From the NCBI RefSeq assembly GCF_000717475.1, contig NZ_JPIK01000013.1, positions 124,001 through 188,000 of the forward strand: DNA of 64,000 nucleotides. The letters are read 5' to 3'. The notes beneath the pieces are model-generated. The model ran no database searches, was not told where the DNA came from, and was given only the letters and a program-made list of their open reading frames with translations. The stretch is from Desulfonatronum thiodismutans (GTDB lineage Bacteria; Desulfobacterota; Desulfovibrionia; Desulfovibrionales; Desulfonatronaceae). Made by a program: the position numbers and the translations under genes. Shown piece after piece: positions 8,727 to 18,700 of the stretch. How positions within the stretch are numbered: the stretch's first letter is position 1; each line of letters opens with the position of its first letter.

Positions 8727-10519
8727 TATCCGTAAACCGCGAGCATGGTTTTGAGCAGGGAGGTCATCCGCAGGTCGTAGGTATGCTCCCGGAGGACTCG
8801 TTCTCGGGCGGCCCGGGCGATTTTCTCGCGGGCCAGGGGATGACGCAGATAGAAATCGACCAAGTCCGGGATTTCCTCGGGATTTGCATAGGCCACGACC
8901 TCCCGGCCGGGCTCGAACAGCTCGTCCATCTGGCGGCGCTGGTCCGTGATCAGAAACTGACCGCAGGCCGGAACATCGAAGACCCGTTGATTCACCGCGC
9001 CCTTCATCTGCATGCTGGTGCAGTTGAAGTTGATTTCGGAGCAGGGGTAGAACCTGGGCAGATCCGAGTAGTAGCTCAGTTCCGGGTGCCAGCGCCACGC
9101 TTCAGGTCGGCCGCGCAGGGCGGTCTTCCAGTACTTGTCCCCGGCGATGAGCGGCTTAAAAGGCAGGATGCGCTGGACGCAACGGTTGCGGTACAGGCGG
9201 GTGGCCTCCCAGGTCACGGCGGTTTCGAAGGCCAGCCGTTCTTCCACTGATGGCAGGGCCTCGAAGCATTGGAAAACCTCTGGGAAGGCGATCCGCAGGT
9301 GCTCCCGGACGCTGTCGTCAGCTGAATCCCCGAAGGAGCGGGCCACCTCGCGGTAGGCCAGGAGCATGGGCCGGGGAAAGCGTCCGGCCTTGAGCCGGGC
9401 CGCCACCTTGGCCAGCATGGAGTTGCCCACGAAGGAAACCCGGGCCCGCCAGGAATCGGGACAGGACTCGGGGCGGTTCGTGGAGCCGGATGGCGGACGA
9501 AATCGGTGGATGTCCGTGCCCAGAGGCAGGTAATGGACATGCTCGAAGCCCATGGCCCGCAATGAGTCCACGTTGTCCGCGTCCCAAGTGAAGATCGTGG
9601 TCCAAGGGTTGACCAGTTTGGTGTAGACGTAGAGTACCAGGTGCGGGTTGTCCACGAACCAGGAGGCCAGGGGCAGGCGGCATTTTTCCAGCAGTTCCAT
9701 GAGCACGCCTTCCCGGTCCACCCCCAGATGGTTGATGGTCAGGACCAGGTCCGGCTTGAACTCCAGAATCGCGGTGAGCAGATCCTGGACGAATTCGGTT
9801 CGCCCGAATTCCCGAGGTGTGAACTCCAGTAGCCGGTGGGGCACGTCCATGCGCTGGAAGGCCCCGATCACCTCGCCCAGCAGGAAATACTGGCTGGTCA
9901 GCAGCAAAACTCGGGGCGGCCAGGCGCGGCACTTGGCATATGCGGCACGGGCCCAGATGTCGAAGCGGGAGCTGGCTTCCAAGTGAGCCTGGACGACCTT
10001 GTAATGTTCCGGGTCCAGGCGGGCGTACAGGGGCATGAGCAACGGATGCAACGGCAAACCGCCATGGTCCATCTGCCAGCGGGTCAAGGCGTCCAGGGCT
10101 TCTTCCGGAGTTGAGGAGTCCACCCAGAGCACTCGCGGATTGTCGGCCAGGTCACGGGAGCCGGTCACGGACTGGATTGCCGCCTCCTTATCCACCACGG
10201 CCACGGGACCGGAAGCGGTTCGCAACAGCTCCCGCAGCGCGACACCCAAACCGCAACCCAACAGTACGGGCAATCCGCGGGCTGAGTCGTTCAGCGCTTT
10301 CTTGACCAACTCCTCCTCGCGCCGCCCGCCATCGCGGCCCCAGAGCCGCCACTTTCGACCAGATTCAAAAACAATCAGGACGTCTTCCGGAGGGGAAGCA
10401 AAGGAGACTTCGGGGCTGTTGGGCACGGCCTCGGCTCGGTAGGCGGTAGTGCCGACGGAAGTGTCGCGTCCGGAAGCGGGCGGTGGGGTCGGGAGCGTGG
10501 ATTGACGGGCGTCGGTCAT
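8726..10519 (-). CDS. CgeB/DUF3880-like glycosyltransferase
   Basis: A 597-residue cytoplasmic GT-B protein. Residues about 40-190 contain a Rossmann-like [11 protein letters not shown] and V-A-V-V-D-K-E-A, as in MAF/CgeB-type proteins of sulfate reducers. The middle part (about 200-330) has the DUF3880-type W-F-V-D-N-P-H stretch, and the C-terminus (about 500-595) matches a Glyco_trans_1_2 domain with C-G-Q-F-L-I-T-D. These enzymes often modify flagellin or surface glycans. It begins seven bases after motB and is coupled to a GT9 gene, which supports a link to the flagellum. The sugar and acceptor are unknown. Confidence 0.8.
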   Translation of the reverse strand: MTDARQSTLPTPPPASGRDTSVGTTAYRAEAVPNSPEVSFASPPEDVLIVFESGRKWRLWGRDGGRREEELVKKALNDSARGLPVLLGCGLGVALRELLRTASGPVAVVDKEAAIQSVTGSRDLADNPRVLWVDSSTPEEALDALTRWQMDHGGLPLHPLLMPLYARLDPEHYKVVQAHLEASSRFDIWARAAYAKCRAWPPRVLLLTSQYFLLGEVIGAFQRMDVPHRLLEFTPREFGRTEFVQDLLTAILEFKPDLVLTINHLGVDREGVLMELLEKCRLPLASWFVDNPHLVLYVYTKLVNPWTTIFTWDADNVDSLRAMGFEHVHYLPLGTDIHRFRPPSGSTNRPESCPDSWRARVSFVGNSMLAKVAARLKAGRFPRPMLLAYREVARSFGDSADDSVREHLRIAFPEVFQCFEALPSVEERLAFETAVTWEATRLYRNRCVQRILPFKPLIAGDKYWKTALRGRPEAWRWHPELSYYSDLPRFYPCSEINFNCTSMQMKGAVNQRVFDVPACGQFLITDQRRQMDELFEPGREVVAYANPEEIPDLVDFYLRHPLAREKIARAARERVLREHTYDLRMTSLLKTMLAVYG

Positions 10520-10526
10520 GGACGGG

Positions 10527-11255
10527 TCACCAGGATTGAGCGTCCGGGGAGTGGTAGTAGAACTCGACCCGTCGATTTCTCCGCCGGTTGTCTTCCGAAT
10601 TGTTGGGGACCAGAGGTTGGCTGTCCGCGTAGCCCACGGCCCGCATTCTGGTGGGAGAAAAGCCGCCGTGCTCCAGAATGTAGCGCAGGGCCGCGGTGGC
10701 CCGGGCCGAGGAGAGTTCCCAGTTGGAGGGAAACTGCGCTGTTCTGACGGGCGTATTGTCGGTGTGGCCGCGGATGACCAGGTTCATGTTGTAGTCGCGC
10801 AAAATTTTGATGGCCGCTTCCAGGGCCGGAACGGCTTCGGGCTTGAGCTCGGCGGAGCCCACGTCGAACATGGACTCGCTGTCCACCCGCAAAACCAGCC
10901 CCTCGTCGTCCGCCTCCACGCCGGAACTTTTTTGCAGGGCCTCGTCGTCCTGCATGATGGTCCGCAATTGGACGACCATGCTCAGGACTTCCTCGTTTTG
11001 CCGGCTGAGTTCCAGATCCTTGCGCTCGAACTCCGAGGGGGAAAAGGCTACGTAGTCCGCCTCCCGGCGTTGGACCTGGACCCCGAAGGCGGTCTGGATG
11101 GAGCCGAGCATCTCCCGGAAGCGGACGATGTCCATGTTCGCAAAGGAAAGCACCAGGATGAAGAAGGTCAGCAACAACGACATCAAGTCGGCGAAGGTGA
11201 CCATCCACAAAGGGGCGCCTTCTTCTTCCTGGGGCGGTGCGTTGTTTCTGGGCAT
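10527..11255 (-). CDS. motB: Flagellar motor stator protein MotB (OmpA-type peptidoglycan anchor)
   Basis: A 242-residue protein with one N-terminal membrane helix (about residues 19-40), [14 protein letters not shown]. Asp23 is the expected ion-carrying residue. The C-terminal OmpA-like domain (about 120-240) has [10 protein letters not shown] and the [10 protein letters not shown] ending that binds peptidoglycan. With MotA it forms the stator that converts ion flow into flagellar torque. It starts 46 bases after motA. Whether it uses H+ or Na+ cannot be settled from this reading. It could also be called PomB. Confidence 0.93.
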   Translation of the reverse strand: MPRNNAPPQEEEGAPLWMVTFADLMSLLLTFFILVLSFANMDIVRFREMLGSIQTAFGVQVQRREADYVAFSPSEFERKDLELSRQNEEVLSMVVQLRTIMQDDEALQKSSGVEADDEGLVLRVDSESMFDVGSAELKPEAVPALEAAIKILRDYNMNLVIRGHTDNTPVRTAQFPSNWELSSARATAALRYILEHGGFSPTRMRAVGYADSQPLVPNNSEDNRRRNRRVEFYYHSPDAQSW

Positions 11256-11301
11256 GGTGTCGGCGTCTTGAAAACGTGAAGCGTCGCGAAAGTGTACCGA
11301 A

Positions 11302-12048
11302 TTATTGGCGCAGGGCCGGGGGCACGAAGGACTCCAGCTTTTCCTGGATCAGTCGCGGGTTTTCTCCGCGCAGAATGGACATGACCCCTTCCATGGTCAT
11401 TTCCATGATCGTGACTTCCTCCAGGGAGCGCTCCTCCAGCTTTTTGGAAATGGGAATGAAGGCCAGATTGGCCAACAGGGCGCCGTAAAGAGTGGTCAGC
11501 AGGGCCAGGGCCATGCCCGGGCCGATGGCCGTGGGGTCGTCCAGGACCTGGAGCATGTTCACCAAGCCGATCAGAGTGCCGATCATCCCGAAGGCCGGAG
11601 CCATGGCCCCCATGCCCCTGAACACTCCTTGCCCTTGGCGGTGGCGTTGTTGGGTGAAGCTGAGCTCGGTTTCCAGGATGGTCCGGACCAGCCGTTCCTC
11701 GGTACCGTCGGCGACCAGCATCACGCCTTTTTTCAGAAACTTGTCCGAGATCGTGGCTCGTTCCAGGGCGATCAGGCTTTCCTTGCGGGCCAGGTTGGCC
11801 AGGGCCACCACCTCGTCGATGACGAGCTTGGGGTTGGGACTTCTGGAGAAAAAGGCCTTCAGCGCAACCTTGAAAGATCCCAGAACCACGCCCATGGGGA
11901 ACATGATGAAGGTCACGGAAACGGTGCCGCCGATTACGATCAGCGCCGATGGGGCGTTGACGAAGCCCATGAAGTCGCCGCCGAGCATGATGGCGATGAA
12001 GACGAAGATGACGCCGCTGATCAAGCCGAGCAGAGTTCCGATGTCCAT
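11302..12048 (-). CDS. motA: Flagellar motor stator protein MotA
   Basis: A 248-residue inner-membrane protein of the MotA/TolQ/ExbB proton-channel family and of normal length. Hydrophobic helices lie near residues 3-22, 30-52, 150-172 and 180-200. The conserved loop region contains G-T-E-E-R-L-V-R-T-I-L-E-T-E-L, and the G-M-I-G-T-L-I-G-L-V-N-M-L stretch is typical of the family. It pairs with MotB just downstream. It begins 15 bases after the FapA-like gene, so it is probably in the same transcript as that gene, the STAS protein and the phosphatase. Confidence 0.94.
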   Translation of the reverse strand: MDIGTLLGLISGVIFVFIAIMLGGDFMGFVNAPSALIVIGGTVSVTFIMFPMGVVLGSFKVALKAFFSRSPNPKLVIDEVVALANLARKESLIALERATISDKFLKKGVMLVADGTEERLVRTILETELSFTQQRHRQGQGVFRGMGAMAPAFGMIGTLIGLVNMLQVLDDPTAIGPGMALALLTTLYGALLANLAFIPISKKLEERSLEEVTIMEMTMEGVMSILRGENPRLIQEKLESFVPPALRQ

Positions 12049-12063
12049 AGCCTGTGAGACCTT

Positions 12064-13170
12064 TTACTTTTTGGGTTCCGCCGGGGATGTCATTTCGATC
12101 TGCGCGTCGCGCAGCGTCAGCCTGACGTTGGAAACGGGATCGGCGATGGGCAAAAAGGCCTGGCCGATGCTGATGTCCACTCCCGGCCGGATTTCTCCGG
12201 GCACGATCACCGCGCAAGAAGCCAGATCCGAGGTGGATATCCGTTCGGTCCAGGCGAAGCGCTGTTTTTCCAGGACCGACAGTTTGTGATCCAACTCCCG
12301 CATCAACTCCGTTTCCGCTTTGCTTTGCTTCTTTCGAGCGTCCAGGGACCCCCGGCGGGCTCTCAATGTCGTTATCGTGCTTTCCAAGTCGGAAATTTTC
12401 TGCATCAAAAAAGGATCATAGCCCAGGGTGACGGTGGTGACGGTGCTCAGGCCGCCGCCCAGCTGTGCGCCGACCCGGACCAGTCTCCGACAGACGGCTT
12501 CACCACCGATCAGTCTGTCCCCCACCGCCAGGGCGTTGCCCACCAGCAACTTGCAGTGCAGGCAGGCCCCTTCCACCAGGAGGTTCTTGCCGGCACTGAG
12601 CAGGGCGTTTTCGCAAAATTTGACCTTGATGCTATTTTTGGCCTTCAATTCGGCCCGGTGGTCTCCCTTGATCCCGGCTTCCACCTGGATGGATTGGGAT
12701 GCCTCCAGGACCGCGGCCTCCACCGGGCCTTTGACCAGGATGTTTCGACCCTTGACCTTGAACCCGGAGCGTACCGACCCGTGAATCACGACGTCGCCGA
12801 CAAAGGAGATGTTGCCCGTGGCGTAGTCCACGTCCCGGCGGACGTTGAGCAGGGTTTTGACGGAGATCCGACCGTCGGGGTCGTAATAGACGTATCCGTT
12901 GGCCGTGGCCAGCAGAAGTTTGGGGTTTTGAGGATCGACCTCGGTGTTCGTGCCGACGGGGAAAATCGGCTGATCCAGAATGAATCGGGAATCGTGCTGG
13001 GTAACATCCTGATCGGTCGCCTGAACCAGTTCGGCCAGAACCTGTCCGGCCACCACGTTGTGGACGTAGTCGCGGTTCAGGTGGTCCACCCGTTCGTTGC
13101 CCCGGGCCTTGGCCTTTATGTCCAGATGATTGAAGTCCGGATCAAAGTGATGCTTCAAAACAAAACTCAT
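12064..13170 (-). CDS. FapA/DUF342 family protein
   Basis: A 368-residue soluble protein. The FapA (formerly DUF342) fold is a polymer-forming beta-helix-rich region with repeated short beta turns. Stretches seen are D-V-V-I-H-G-S-V-R-S-G-F-K-V-K-G and I-L-V-K-G-P-V-E-A-A-V-L-E-A near residues 125-150, then a charged coiled coil near 270-310 (L-R-A-R-R-G-S-L-D-A-R-K-K-Q-S-K-A-E-T-E). Family members are commonly encoded beside flagellar or polar-assembly genes; their biochemical role is not settled. Here it lies directly upstream of motA and downstream of a STAS protein, consistent with a motility-linked unit. Confidence 0.8.
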   Translation of the reverse strand: MSFVLKHHFDPDFNHLDIKAKARGNERVDHLNRDYVHNVVAGQVLAELVQATDQDVTQHDSRFILDQPIFPVGTNTEVDPQNPKLLLATANGYVYYDPDGRISVKTLLNVRRDVDYATGNISFVGDVVIHGSVRSGFKVKGRNILVKGPVEAAVLEASQSIQVEAGIKGDHRAELKAKNSIKVKFCENALLSAGKNLLVEGACLHCKLLVGNALAVGDRLIGGEAVCRRLVRVGAQLGGGLSTVTTVTLGYDPFLMQKISDLESTITTLRARRGSLDARKKQSKAETELMRELDHKLSVLEKQRFAWTERISTSDLASCAVIVPGEIRPGVDISIGQAFLPIADPVSNVRLTLRDAQIEMTSPAEPKK

Positions 13171-13209
13171 GGCATCTCCACTCGCTGGCGAGGCGAAAAG
13201 ACTTCCGGT

Positions 13210-13557
13210 CTACACCGGGAGGCACGTGACCAGTTCGGATTCGTTCTCAATACACTCGAAAAAAGCCAGGAGTTGGACCAATTCCAGGGTTTTTACGACC
13301 ACGTCGTTGGGTTGATACAGATAAAAACAGCCGTCCCGTTGGCGAACTTTGTTGCTCAGAAAGACCAGAAATCCGATTCCGGAGCTGTCCAGAAACGTGA
13401 CGCGACCGAGATCGCAGACCAGGATGGGCCGCTCGCCCATCTCCGTCAGGATGGTCTCGGCCTGGGTCTTCATTGTTTGTGTCGCCTCGTAGGTGATCTT
13501 CCCGGACAAGGACACCTTGGTCCAGTTGGTCATTGGTTCATGGTGCAAGTCGGCCAT
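13210..13557 (-). CDS. STAS-domain anti-sigma-factor antagonist
   Basis: A 115-residue single-domain protein. The STAS signature V-T-F-L-D-S-S-G-I-G-F-L carries the serine that is phosphorylated in SpoIIAA/RsbV-type proteins. Such proteins bind a partner kinase/anti-sigma factor in a phosphorylation-dependent way. The upstream gene encodes a response regulator fused to a PP2C-type phosphatase, the expected eraser of that phosphate. No anti-sigma kinase is encoded in this window, so the third partner must be elsewhere. GGAGG precedes the ATG. The adjacent FapA-like and motor genes suggest an output on motility, which is inference. Confidence 0.88.
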   Translation of the reverse strand: MADLHHEPMTNWTKVSLSGKITYEATQTMKTQAETILTEMGERPILVCDLGRVTFLDSSGIGFLVFLSNKVRQRDGCFYLYQPNDVVVKTLELVQLLAFFECIENESELVTCLPV

Positions 13558-13617
13558 GATTCCTCCTGTTGATGAATGTCTGAACGCGAGGGAGCGATGA
13601 GACCGAGGGGCGGTTCG

Positions 13618-14850
13618 TTATCGTGAACCCGGTCCGCGCAGTCCCACCCGCAGGGCGCTGACGTCGTCGTCGAGCCGAGGGGTTTGGGAACACCCCAAAC
13701 CGAAAAACAGGTTCTCGAGAACGCAGTCCGGATGACTGGCGAACGTCGCGGCCCGTTCCATGAACCGTTCCAGACCAAAGAACTCTCCGTGGTCGATCTC
13801 CCATTCATAGCAGCCGTCGGTAAAGAAAAAAAGCACGGTCTCGCCTTCCAGTTCGACGGTCTTCGGGTGCGCGGTACAAGGAACTACGCCCAGTGCGGGC
13901 ATGCTTGCGGGCAACTGTTTCGGAACCGCTCCGCGGCGCAGCACCATGCCCGGAACGTGCCCGGCGTTGATGTAGTCCAGGGCGGACAGGTCGGCCCGGA
14001 CATCCGCGACGAACAGGGTGACGAAATCCCCGTCTTCTCCCGCAAACCTGCGTAACTGATCGTTGATCAGTTCCACCAGAGCGGTCAGGCTTTGGGACGG
14101 AGCACCGGAAAAGCGAACCATGGCCCGGACCATGGACATAATGAAGGCGGCCTTGGCCCCGTGCCCGCTGACGTCGGCCATGACCACCCGCAGTCCACCG
14201 TCGGGCAGGGAGAAATAATCGAAATAATCGCCACTGGCTTGGGACGAAGGCAGATAGAGGCTCTGGACCGTGATTCCGGGGTGATGGGGGGAAGCAGTGG
14301 GCAGGAGGCGACGTTGCAGCCGCGCGATTTCCTCGATCTCCCGGTGCATGATCTCGTAGGCTTGGCGCAGACCTCGGGTCAGGCGGACCTGACGCTCGGC
14401 AACCCGAATTCTTGCCAACAATTCCAAGGTGTCGAAGGGCTTGATCAGATAATCGTTGGCCCCCAGGTGCAAGGCTTCGGACTTTTGTTCCAGGGAGTCC
14501 TCGGAGGTCAGAACCAGGATGAACAAGTCCTGGTCCCGGAATTCCCCGCGAACATGGCGAATCACTTCCAGGCCGCCCATTCGGGGCATGTTTATGTCCA
14601 GGACGCAGATTTCCGGGCGGTCTTCCCGGTATGCTTCCAGGGCCTCGACGCCGTCGCGACAGGAGCGGATCCGGTATTCGTCCTGGAGGATCTGCTCCAG
14701 GTAGTGCCGCACCGTTATGGAGTCGTCCACGATCATGACGCTGATCAGGGCGTCCACGCCCGTATGGCCACCCTGATGGACGTTCGGGTGGACGCTGGGA
14801 TGGCCGTTCCGTCGGGCATCCTGGTGCGTGTCCTGGTGCGGTGTCGTCAT
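13618..14850 (-). CDS. Response regulator with SpoIIE/PP2C-type serine phosphatase output
   Basis: A 410-residue cytoplasmic protein. A His/Gln-rich N-terminal tail (residues 1-32) precedes a receiver domain with acidic pair D42-D43, phosphoacceptor Asp85 in V-L-D-I-N-M-P and Lys137. A helical linker follows, then an RsbU-like PP2C domain starting L-Q-R-R-L-L-P and including A-S-G-D-Y-F-D-Y and V-M-A-D-V-S-G-H-G-A-K-A-A. It should dephosphorylate a STAS protein when its receiver is phosphorylated; the STAS gene follows 60 bases downstream. The frame can be opened at a TTG three codons upstream, but ATG at 14850 is more likely. It starts 21 bases after the dtd stop. Confidence 0.9.
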   Translation of the reverse strand: MTTPHQDTHQDARRNGHPSVHPNVHQGGHTGVDALISVMIVDDSITVRHYLEQILQDEYRIRSCRDGVEALEAYREDRPEICVLDINMPRMGGLEVIRHVRGEFRDQDLFILVLTSEDSLEQKSEALHLGANDYLIKPFDTLELLARIRVAERQVRLTRGLRQAYEIMHREIEEIARLQRRLLPTASPHHPGITVQSLYLPSSQASGDYFDYFSLPDGGLRVVMADVSGHGAKAAFIMSMVRAMVRFSGAPSQSLTALVELINDQLRRFAGEDGDFVTLFVADVRADLSALDYINAGHVPGMVLRRGAVPKQLPASMPALGVVPCTAHPKTVELEGETVLFFFTDGCYEWEIDHGEFFGLERFMERAATFASHPDCVLENLFFGLGCSQTPRLDDDVSALRVGLRGPGSR

Positions 14851-14871
14851 GGAGTCCAAGAAAGCAAACGG

Positions 14872-15336
14872 CTAAACATCCAGGGAGTCCCAGACCAGGG
14901 TCAGAGGGCCCCAGTTGCACAGGGCCACGTTCATTTCCCGGCCGAAGCGACCGGTGGCGACCCGGGTGGGTAGCAGGGATTCCAATTCGGAAACAAAGGC
15001 CGTGAACAGCGTTTCCGCCCGGCGCGGATCCGCGGCCGGATGGAGCGAAGGGCGACGCCCCTTGCGACAATCGGCGTGCAGGGTGAATTGGGATACGGCC
15101 AAAATTCGACCTCCCACATCCACCACGTCCCGGTCAAGCCTTCCGGTCTCATTGGGGAAGATCCGGACCTGGGCCAGCTTGCGGGCCATCCGGGCCAGCA
15201 TGGGCGAAGGCGTCGGCTCGTCCTCGTCTTCGCGTCCGAATCCGACCAGAACCAGCAGTCCCAGGTCGATGGCCGCCACGGGCTCGCCTTCCACCGTCAC
15301 CGAAGCGGACGTGACCCGCTGGATCACCAGCCGCAT
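14872..15336 (-). CDS. dtd: D-aminoacyl-tRNA deacylase
   Basis: A 154-residue enzyme of normal length that hydrolyses D-amino acids wrongly attached to tRNA. It begins M-R-L-V-I-Q-R-V-T-S-A-S-V, the universal Dtd start, and has the S-Q-F-T-L motif near residue 83. The second motif, normally N-x-G-P-V/F-T, reads N-W-G-P-L-T near residue 142, a mild variant. The ATG follows the queD stop after one base (TGACATG), with GGAGGAA inside the end of queD, so the two are translationally coupled. Confidence 0.95.
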   Translation of the reverse strand: MRLVIQRVTSASVTVEGEPVAAIDLGLLVLVGFGREDEDEPTPSPMLARMARKLAQVRIFPNETGRLDRDVVDVGGRILAVSQFTLHADCRKGRRPSLHPAADPRRAETLFTAFVSELESLLPTRVATGRFGREMNVALCNWGPLTLVWDSLDV

Positions 15337-15337
15337 G

Positions 15338-15724
15338 TCATTCCTCCGAATACGTGGCGATGGAGGTGGGCCCCTCGGCCACGGAAACGGCGTGCATGGT
15401 TGCTCCGGGTCCGGGCAGCAGGGCCGCGAGGCGGTGATAAATATACCGGGCCAGGTGCTCCGAGGAGGGGTTGATTTCGTTGAATTCAGCCAGTTCGTTC
15501 AAGTTGCGGTGATCCAGTTCGGACAGGACTTGCTTGAGCAGGGTCTTGAGTTCCTGGAAATCCATCACAATGCCCAGCTTCGGATCCAGGTCGCGGCCTT
15601 GGACCTGGACCTGGACCGCGAAATTGTGGCCGTGCAGGGATTCGCACTTGCCCTGATAATGGCGCAACTGGTGGGCGGAACTGAAATGGTCGGAGACGGT
15701 CAGTCTCCAGATACCTTTGGACAT
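15338..15724 (-). CDS. queD: 6-carboxytetrahydropterin synthase (QueD/PTPS family)
   Basis: A 128-residue pterin-synthase fold protein. H-F-S-S-A-H-Q-L provides the first zinc ligand, and C-E-S-L-H-G-H-N the catalytic Cys followed by the two further zinc histidines. Later L-D-H-R-N-L-N and P-S-S-E-H-L-A are also typical. It makes 6-carboxy-5,6,7,8-tetrahydropterin on the preQ0/queuosine pathway. A folE2 gene supplying its substrate lies on the other strand near 22.5 kb. The frame opens 16 codons earlier, but the M-S-K-G-I-W start at 15724 gives the normal length and leaves a 13-base gap to dnaE. It could instead be a general PTPS homologue; the C-x3-H-G-H arrangement favours QueD. Confidence 0.92.
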   Translation of the reverse strand: MSKGIWRLTVSDHFSSAHQLRHYQGKCESLHGHNFAVQVQVQGRDLDPKLGIVMDFQELKTLLKQVLSELDHRNLNELAEFNEINPSSEHLARYIYHRLAALLPGPGATMHAVSVAEGPTSIATYSEE

Positions 15725-15737
15725 GGATGTTTTCCGT

Positions 15738-18700
15738 TCAGGCTGATGGCGGGGGCGACGCGGACCCGGCATCGTGCCAGGCGGTCACGTCCTTCCAGAA
15801 TTGCGGGCCCGGGGACACTTGGTGCTGGGGGCCGAGTTGCAGGGTGCATCGCCCCTCGGGCAGGTCCAGGACCACCCGGACCGGTGTCTGACCCGGGTGT
15901 TTTTTGAAGAGTCGGTCCAATTCCAGGAGATCTTCCTTGGCCAGGTCGGCGCGCCCGATGCGCAGATGCACCGGCTCGTCGTTGCGGGCGCAGGCCTCGT
16001 CAAGAAGACTGACTCGCAGCACTTCCAGCTTGAGCTGTTGAGGAGCGTTTTCCGAGCCCGCATCCCCCCCTCGGCCCTCGTAATCGCTGATCCGGGCTTC
16101 CAGGAGCAGCGGGCGGTCGCTTTGAAAGTGACTCTTGGCCGGGACGTAGACATCCCCGAAGACCGTAGCCTCGGCCATGCCGGTGAGATCCTCGATCTGA
16201 CAAAAGGCCATCTTGTCGCCCCTGCGGGTTTGGAATTCCTTGATCCCGGTGACCAAGACACCCAACCGGACCTCGGTTTTCTTGGACAGCTCTTGGCATT
16301 CCTGGATCGTGCGGACTCCCAGCCGACGGGCTTCTTCGCGAAACGGGCGCAGCGGGTTGCTGGTCAGGAAGAATCCTAGGGCTTCCTTTTCAAAGCGGGA
16401 CTTTTCCTCGTCGCTCCACTCCGGTTCCGGTCCGTCGCCCACCGGATCCAGGCCACAGGCCAGTTCCAGGGCCATGTTCTCTCCGCCGGGCAGACAGGAA
16501 AACAGCGACATTTGTGAGCGCTTCTTTTCCTTGGCCCGCTTCTGAGCCGTGGCCATGGCCGTATCCACTCCGGCCAGCACCCTGGCCCGTCCGGGGTGGA
16601 TGGAGTCGAAAGCGCCGCTCTTGATCAGGTATTCCAGGACGCGCTTGGTCACCTTGCGGGTATTCACCCGCTGGCACAGATCGGTCAACCCGCGATACAG
16701 CCCCTCATCCCGGCCCAGGATGATTTCCCGAATGGCCTCCTCGCCCACGTTCTTGACCCCTGATAAACCAAAGCGAATCTTGTCCTCCTCGACGCTGAAC
16801 CGGGCCTGGCTGTGGTTCACGTCCGGCGGCAGGATCGGGATGTCCATCTCCCCGCAGTCGTTGAGGTACCGCAGAATCTTGTCCGCGTTGTCCACTTCCG
16901 AGCTGATCAACGCGGCCATGAATTCCACTGGATAATGGGCCTTGAGATAGGCGGTCTGATAGGAAATCAAGGCATAGGCCGCGCTGTGGGACTTGTTGAA
17001 GCCGTATCCGGCGAATTTTTCCATCAGGTCGAAAATCTGGGCGGCCTTGCTCTCGGGCAGGCCGTTCTCGCGCACGCCCTGCATGAACCGGGAACGCTGC
17101 TGGGCCATGACCTGGGGGTCCTTCTTGCCCATGGCCCGGCGCAGAATGTCCGCCTCGCCCAGGGAGTAGGCCGCCAGGTCCGAGGCGATCTTCATGACCT
17201 GTTCCTGGTAGAGGATCACCCCGTAGGTGTCCTTGAGGATCGGCTCCAGCTGGGGCAGCAGGTATTCCACCGGGAGCTGGCCGTGCTTGCAGCGGATGAA
17301 GGTCGTCACCATGCCGCTTTCCAGCGGACCCGGCCGGTACAGGGCCAACAGGGCGATGACGTCCTCGAAGCAGGAGGGCCGCAAATCCATGAGCACCTTG
17401 CGCATCCCCGAACTTTCCAACTGGAAGATGCCCTCGGTCCGGCCTTCGCAGAGCAGCTTGAAGGTCTCGGAGTCGTCCAGGGGCAGGTGGGCCATGTCCG
17501 GCGGGGCCTTGCCGCCCTCGCGGATCAGATCCACGGCGTCCTGGATCACGGTAAGGGTCTTCAAGCCCAGAAAGTCGAACTTGATCAGCCCCACGCTCTC
17601 CACGCACTTCATGTCCCACTGGGTGACGGTTTCCTTCTTCTTGCCCACGCACAGCGGAACGTGCTCCACCATGGCCCGGTCCGAGAGGACCACGCCCGCC
17701 GCGTGGGTGGAGGCGTGCCGGGCCAGCCCTTCCAGGCGCAGGGAAATGTCGATCAACCGGCCCACGGTGGGATCGCTCTCGGCCAGCTTTTTCAGATCCG
17801 GCTCCTGCTCCAGGGCCTTGGCAATGGTCATGCCCAGGGAGCCGGGAACCAGCTTGGCGATCTTGTCCGTTTCCGCGGGCTTGAGCCCCAGTGCCCGACC
17901 CACGTCGCGCACCGCGGCCCGAGCCTTCATCCGGCCGAAGGTAATGATCTGGGCCACGTTGTTCTGGCCGTACTTTTCCGAAACGTACCTGAGCACCTCT
18001 TCGCGTCTCGTAAAGCAGAAATCCACGTCGATATCCGGCAGGCTGACCCGTTCGGCGTTCAGGAAGCGCTCGAAAAGCAGATTGTAGGGGATGGGGTCCA
18101 GGTCCGTGATCCGCAGGGCGTAGGCCACCAGGCTGCCGGCGGCGGACCCCCGGCCCGGGCCCACGGGGATGTTCCGGGACTTGGCCCAGTTGATGAAATC
18201 CTGGACAATGAGGAAATATCCGGCAAAGCCCTTGGAGCAGATCACGTCCAGCTCTAAGGCCAGCCGCTGGTCGTAGACCTCCCGCTCCGCTCCCGGTCGA
18301 ATCTTGGCCAGCCGCTCATCCAGCCCCTTGCGGGCGGCCCGGCGCAGCTCCTCCTCCAGGGTCATGCCCTCGGGCAGGCTATAGGCCGGGAAGTGTGGCT
18401 TGTTGAAGGTCAGTTCCAGATTGCAGGCTTCGGCGATTTCCGCGGTGGCCGCCAATGCCTGGGGGCAGTGGGCAAAGGCGGCCTCCATTTCCTCGGGGCC
18501 GCGATAGTACAGTTCCTTGGTGTCGAAGCGCATCCGCTTTTCGCTCGTCTCACAGGCGTTGGTCTGGATACAGAGCAGGATGTCATGGGCCTGGACGTCC
18601 TCGGCGGTCAGGTAGTGGCAGTCGTTGGTGGCCACCAAAGGCAGCTTGGTTGCCTCGGCCAGTTCTTGCAGCCGTTCGTTCAGGATTACTTGGTCGGCCA

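Noticed and set aside
8727..9098. 124-codon N-terminal extension of the GT9 protein
   Set aside because: It lies entirely inside the CgeB-like gene in another frame; the M-S-A-K-P-I-L-I-L start with TAATG overlap is the family start.
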